Source of the DNA: an uncultured Litorilinea sp.
GTDB lineage: Bacteria; Chloroflexota; Anaerolineae; Caldilineales; Caldilineaceae
Direction: 5' to 3'
Assembly (NCBI GenBank): GCA_946885925.1
Contig: CAMPHP010000085.1
Location: 1 to 8,809, forward strand
Length of the DNA stretch: 8,809 nucleotides
This document shows, piece after piece, positions 6,051 through 8,809 of the stretch. A program made the position numbers and the translations under genes. Numbering within the stretch: position 1 is the first letter of the stretch; the number at the start of each line of letters is the position of its first letter. The notes beneath the pieces are model-generated. The model ran no database searches and was not told the origin of the DNA. It saw only the letters and a program-made list of their open reading frames with translations.

Positions 6051-6689
6051 ATGGCCTCAGAACTCATCTCACCTCAGGTTGCAAGCTATTTGGAACAGTT
6101 AGTTCCACCCCGCCCTGCCGAACTGGTGGCAATGGAGAAGTATGCTGGCGAACACAACTTTCCCATCGTTGGGCCAGTAGCAGGCCAACTCTGCTACCAA
6201 CTAGCGCGCATGACTGGCGCACAGCGGGTCTTTGAATTGGGTTCCGGCTATGGTTATTCCACAGCCTGGTTTGCGCGTGCTGTTCAGGAAAATGGTGGCG
6301 GCGTTGTGCATCACGTTGTATGGGACGAAAAGCTATCGCAGATGGCACGCAAACATCTAGGTGCGCTCGGCTATACGGATTTGGTGCGCTATCATGTGGG
6401 TGAAGCGGTCGAAACACTGCGTGGAACCGATGACACCTTTGACATCATCTTCAACGATATCGATAAACAGGGCTATCCTGCCTCAGTACCCGTTATCGTC
6501 GAAAAACTGCGCCCTGGCGGTCTTCTCATCATTGACAACATGCTCTGGAGTGGCAAGATCTTTGAGGAAGATAATTCTCCTTCCACGACCGGCGTGCGCG
6601 AAGTAACCAAGTTACTCACCGACAGCAGCCAATGGATCACGACCCTAGCTCCCATCCGCGACGGTCTGATCGTGGCGATGAAGAAGTAA
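6051..6689 (+). CDS. O-methyltransferase, CCoAOMT/COMT-like family 3
   Basis: Cytosolic SAM-dependent, probably metal-dependent, O-methyltransferase of 212 residues (normal family length about 210-230). The SAM loop is 'VFELGSGYGYSTAWFA' (60-75). Metal-site positions are present: D136 in 'FNDIDKQGYP' (134-143) and D162/N163 in 'LLIIDNMLWSGKI' (158-170). The C-terminal 'PIRDGLIVAMKK' (201-212) is the usual family ending. One deviation is FNDIDK in place of the commoner F(I/L)DADK. The acceptor is typically a catechol-like or hydroxylated aromatic or polyketide compound and cannot be predicted here. The start at 6051 has a modest purine-rich GAGAG (6040-6044). It follows the terminator and precedes the oxidoreductase gene by 40 bases without a terminator, so those two may be co-transcribed. 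Confidence 0.93.
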   Translation: MASELISPQVASYLEQLVPPRPAELVAMEKYAGEHNFPIVGPVAGQLCYQLARMTGAQRVFELGSGYGYSTAWFARAVQENGGGVVHHVVWDEKLSQMARKHLGALGYTDLVRYHVGEAVETLRGTDDTFDIIFNDIDKQGYPASVPVIVEKLRPGGLLIIDNMLWSGKIFEEDNSPSTTGVREVTKLLTDSSQWITTLAPIRDGLIVAMKK

Positions 6690-6729
6690 ATTAGTTTCGC
6701 AACCCGCACCACCTACACAGGAACAGTTT

Positions 6730-7803
6730 ATGTCAACCAAACCCTTGCGTGTCGGTATTGTCGGCTGTGGCAATATTGCTGGTCCCTATGCTCGAACTCT
6801 CGCGCCTTATCCTCAAATTGAGCTGGCTGGGGCGACAGATATCGACTTGAGCCGTGCCCAAGCTCTCGTCGATCAATTTGGTGGAAGCGTCTATGCCAGC
6901 CTGGATGATATGCTGGCCGATCCGAGCATCGATCTGATCATTAATCTCACCATCCACCATGCCCACCCAGCGGTCATCACCCAATGTCTAAACGCGGGCA
7001 AACATGTCCACAGTGAAAAACCGCTAGCACTTACCTATGCAGAGGCCAAAGAATTAGTTGCGCTTGCTGATGCCAAGGGGCTGCGCCTAAGTTGCTCGCC
7101 TATTACCTTTATGGGCGAAGCACAACAGACCGCATGGAAAACCATTCGCGATGGCAAATTGGGAGAAGTGCGTGTCGTCTACTGTGAAGTCAATTGGGGA
7201 CGCATTGAGTCCTGGCATCCCAACCCTGGCCCCTTCTATGAAGTTGGCGCGCTCTTTGATGTAGGTGTCTACCCGCTCACTCTCGTCACCACTTTCTTTG
7301 GACCCGCCAAAAAGGTCACAGCCTATGGCAAAGTACTGTATCCCAACCGCGTGACCAAAGATAACATTCCCTTTCACATTGATACGCCCGATTGGGTCGT
7401 GGCCGCGGTGGAGCTCGAAAACGGAACTGTCGTCCGTCTGACCACTAATTTCTATGTAGGACAACACAGCAAGCAAAAGGGGCTAGAATTTCACGGCGAT
7501 CTAGGTTCGCTCTACCTGGGTAGTTTCCAGGATTTTCAAGCACCGGTAGAATTCGCTGAGTTTAGAGGGATCTATGAGGCTGTTCCCCCGGTCAAAGAAC
7601 CTTTCCCCGGCACGGAATGGGGACGTGCTGTGGTCGAGATGGCAGACGCAATTGCCGAAAACCGTCCACAACGCGCCACGGGTGCACAAGCCGCCCATGT
7701 CGTAGAGATTCTGTGTGCGATCCAGCAGTCCTACACCGAAGGGCATCCGGTCGAGGTGCATAGCACCTTCACGCAACCCGCGCCTATGCCCTGGGGTGAA
7801 TAA
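6730..7803 (+). CDS. Gfo/Idh/MocA family NAD(P)-dependent oxidoreductase
   Basis: Cytosolic dehydrogenase of 357 residues with the two-domain glucose-fructose oxidoreductase/inositol dehydrogenase fold, normal in length. The N-terminal Rossmann motif is 'LRVGIVGCGNIAGPYARTL' (6-24). 'NLTIHHAHP' (72-80) and 'AGKHVHSEKPLALTYAEAKEL' key residues at 89-109 include the EKP motif whose Lys is the usual catalytic base. The C-terminal domain carries 'GALFDVGVYPLTLV' (173-186), a variant of the GGGxxxDxGxH signature with Tyr in place of His, as in many sugar and glycoside dehydrogenases. A good ribosome site, CAGGAA, ends 7 bases before the ATG. Substrates in the family are sugars, inositols, dihydrodiols or biliverdin. 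The nearby sugar importer suggests a carbohydrate, but that is only inference. 'MocA' in the family name refers to rhizopine catabolism, not molybdenum. Confidence 0.93.
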   Translation: MSTKPLRVGIVGCGNIAGPYARTLAPYPQIELAGATDIDLSRAQALVDQFGGSVYASLDDMLADPSIDLIINLTIHHAHPAVITQCLNAGKHVHSEKPLALTYAEAKELVALADAKGLRLSCSPITFMGEAQQTAWKTIRDGKLGEVRVVYCEVNWGRIESWHPNPGPFYEVGALFDVGVYPLTLVTTFFGPAKKVTAYGKVLYPNRVTKDNIPFHIDTPDWVVAAVELENGTVVRLTTNFYVGQHSKQKGLEFHGDLGSLYLGSFQDFQAPVEFAEFRGIYEAVPPVKEPFPGTEWGRAVVEMADAIAENRPQRATGAQAAHVVEILCAIQQSYTEGHPVEVHSTFTQPAPMPWGE

Positions 7804-7857
7804 CCAGGGTACCCAAAGCAGCGTAGGTGACCAAAGACCTCTTACATGGGCGCGGAT

Positions 7858-7889
7858 TTGACGCTAAAAAGTGGCGTGGGATATATAAT
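7858..7889 (+). promoter_or_regulatory. Putative sigma-70-type promoter for the LLM oxidoreductase gene
   Basis: TTGACG (7858-7863) is a good -35. An AT-rich -10 follows as TATATAAT (7882-7889): read as TATATA (7882-7887) the spacer is 18 bases, read as TATAAT (7884-7889) it is 20. Transcription would start about 7895, giving a leader of about 50 bases. Confidence rests on the match to both hexamers in a 143-base intergenic gap. Confidence 0.6.
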
Positions 7890-7890
7890 A

Positions 7891-7906
7891 GCGCATTAAC
7901 ATGCGC
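7891..7906 (+). promoter_or_regulatory. Palindrome at the transcription start of the LLM gene, possible operator
   Basis: GCGCAT (7891-7896) and ATGCGC (7901-7906) are exact reverse complements around TAAC. The palindrome begins immediately after the -10 element and covers the expected start of transcription, a classical position for a repressor site. It could alternatively form a small 5' hairpin in the RNA. The regulator is not identifiable. Confidence 0.45.
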
Positions 7907-7935
7907 CCCAACCTATTCTCAGTTAACAGCGCAAT

Positions 7936-7940
7936 AGGAG
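7936..7940 (+). promoter_or_regulatory. Ribosome binding site of the LLM oxidoreductase gene
   Basis: AGGAG ends 6 bases before the ATG at 7947. It fixes this start for a gene that runs off the window. Confidence 0.75.
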
Positions 7941-7946
7941 CAGCAG

Positions 7947-8809
7947 ATGGCGATTCCTGTCGGTCTTAATATCTATTCCGGCCTCGTCGGTGCTACCATG
8001 CCCTACTTGGATGCCACCGTCGCCCCCTTCGAGTCGATCTGGTTTCCTGACCACGTCCAATATGCCAATCGCAATGTGGCTGAAGGATGGAGTCTCTTTG
8101 CCTATGCGCTCTCTCGCTATGAGGACAAGATCTGCGGTCATCAAGTGCTCTGCAACAGCTTCCGCAATCCCGCCCATCTCGCCAAGATGGCAGCGACTTG
8201 CCAGATACTATCCGGAGGCCGCGTCGTACTCGGCATTGGGGCTGGTTGGAACGAAGAGGAATACCGGGCCTATGGCTGGCCCTTTCCATCCGCTCGTGTT
8301 CGTATTGAGCAGTTGGCTGAAGCAATCCAGATCTGCCGTGCCATGTGGACCAACACGCCTGTTACCTTTCATGGCAAACACTACCAATTAGAAAACGCCT
8401 ATTGCGAACCCAAGCCAGAACCTGTGCCACCTATCATGGTTGGCGGTTCCGGCGAGAAATACCTGATGCGTGTTGTGGCGCAACATGCCGACTGGTGGAA
8501 TTATATCTACCAAACACCCGAAGCCTATGCCCAAAAGCAAGAAGTCCTCAAACAACATTGTCGTGACGTAGGACGAGATTACGACGAGATTGTCCAGGTC
8601 ATGGCTCCGCAAATCCTCATTGCCGAAACCCAAGAGGAAGTACGTCGCCTGCAAGAGAGTGACAGTGTTCGCTCGGTCGCAGGCAACGGCATTGCCGGAA
8701 CTCCCGAACAGATCACAGAGGCACTCCAGACTGCAATCCATATGGGTGCTACTCGCATTAATGTCAGCTTTGCAGATCCGCCGCGCACCGATGGCACGAT
8801 GTTATTCAG
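7947..8809 (+). CDS. LLM class F420- or flavin-dependent oxidoreductase, 3' end cut by window edge
   Basis: Cytosolic TIM-barrel oxidoreductase of the luciferase-like family. The frame is uninterrupted from the ATG to the last base: 287 full codons, no stop reached. Features seen are an N-terminal strand 'IPVGLNIYSG' (3-12), 'ESIWFPDHV' (29-37), 'RNPAHLAKMAATCQILSGGR' (73-92), 'LGIGAGWNEEEYRAYG' (95-110), 'PPIMVGGSGEKYLMR' (161-175, phosphate-binding region) and 'GTPEQITEAL' (251-260). These are typical of F420-dependent members of about 300-330 residues, so only a short C-terminal piece is probably missing. Members reduce or oxidise alcohols, methylene-tetrahydromethanopterin, glucose-6-phosphate or nitro compounds with F420, or act as FMN monooxygenases; the substrate here is unknown. 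It has its own promoter and a palindrome in the upstream gap. Confidence 0.92.
   Translation, partial: MAIPVGLNIYSGLVGATMPYLDATVAPFESIWFPDHVQYANRNVAEGWSLFAYALSRYEDKICGHQVLCNSFRNPAHLAKMAATCQILSGGRVVLGIGAGWNEEEYRAYGWPFPSARVRIEQLAEAIQICRAMWTNTPVTFHGKHYQLENAYCEPKPEPVPPIMVGGSGEKYLMRVVAQHADWWNYIYQTPEAYAQKQEVLKQHCRDVGRDYDEIVQVMAPQILIAETQEEVRRLQESDSVRSVAGNGIAGTPEQITEALQTAIHMGATRINVSFADPPRTDGTMLF

Noticed and set aside
7807..7814. GGGTACCC palindrome just after the Gfo/Idh/MocA stop
   Set aside because: It is a self-complementary 8-mer with no loop and no T-run, so it is neither a terminator nor a supported operator.
7990..8391. Open frame inside the LLM gene in another + frame
   Set aside because: The overlapping frame from 7947 encodes a complete, motif-rich LLM protein without interruption. 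The other frame has no recognisable domain.
7947..8809. Possible frameshifted or broken LLM gene
   Set aside because: I translated it codon by codon; it stays open to the window edge with all family motifs in one frame, so it is only truncated by the window.

Overview
All confidently recognised genes in this 8.8 kb window lie on the + strand. They form a tightly packed bacterial chromosomal segment of moderate GC, with no sign of mobile elements, CRISPR, tRNA or rRNA. Two families point to an organism that uses the deazaflavin cofactor F420: a DUF385-type nitroreductase near the left and an LLM-class oxidoreductase at the right edge. With the carbohydrate ABC importer and a two-gene XdhC arrangement, the content fits an environmental Chloroflexota-like or actinobacterial-type heterotroph. 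Chloroflexota is my preferred guess, but it is inference from gene content only.

Layout. (1) 1-1545: two membrane permeases of a CUT1-type sugar ABC importer; the first is cut by the left edge. (2) 1607-2107: a small putative F420H2-dependent oxidoreductase. (3) 2143-3027: a PyrK-like FAD/NAD/[2Fe-2S] electron-transfer protein with an unusual N-terminal extension and no PyrD in view. (4) 3222-3857: an ExoD-family membrane protein. (5) 3901-5959: a molybdenum-cofactor module made of a MocA-like cytidylyltransferase, a short XdhC/CoxI-domain protein, and a longer XdhC with a Rossmann domain whose start overlaps the previous stop (ATGA). A convincing intrinsic terminator closes this module. (6) 6051-6689: a CCoAOMT-type O-methyltransferase. 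(7) 6730-7803: a Gfo/Idh/MocA-family oxidoreductase. (8) 7947 to the right edge: an LLM-class (F420/FMN) oxidoreductase behind a recognisable promoter with a palindrome at the expected transcription start.

How the parts work together. The mocA-xdhC-xdhC set supplies the cytosine-dinucleotide form of Moco and chaperones it into a molybdenum hydroxylase of the xanthine dehydrogenase/CO dehydrogenase/aldehyde oxidase family. The hydroxylase itself is not in the window. The PyrK-like flavoprotein just upstream could be an electron partner for such an enzyme, but that is a hypothesis. The permeases and the Gfo/Idh/MocA protein suggest sugar or polyol import and oxidation. Regulation shows most clearly in two intergenic regions. 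The 251-base gap before the short xdhC holds a strong hairpin and a cluster of alternating TAGAG/CTCTA half-sites that can form mutually exclusive stems. The 143-base gap before the LLM gene holds a promoter plus a perfect 6+6 palindrome. No gap exceeds 300 bases. Nothing here amounts to a clearly new system; the leader before xdhC and the orphan PyrK-like protein are the most worthwhile leads.
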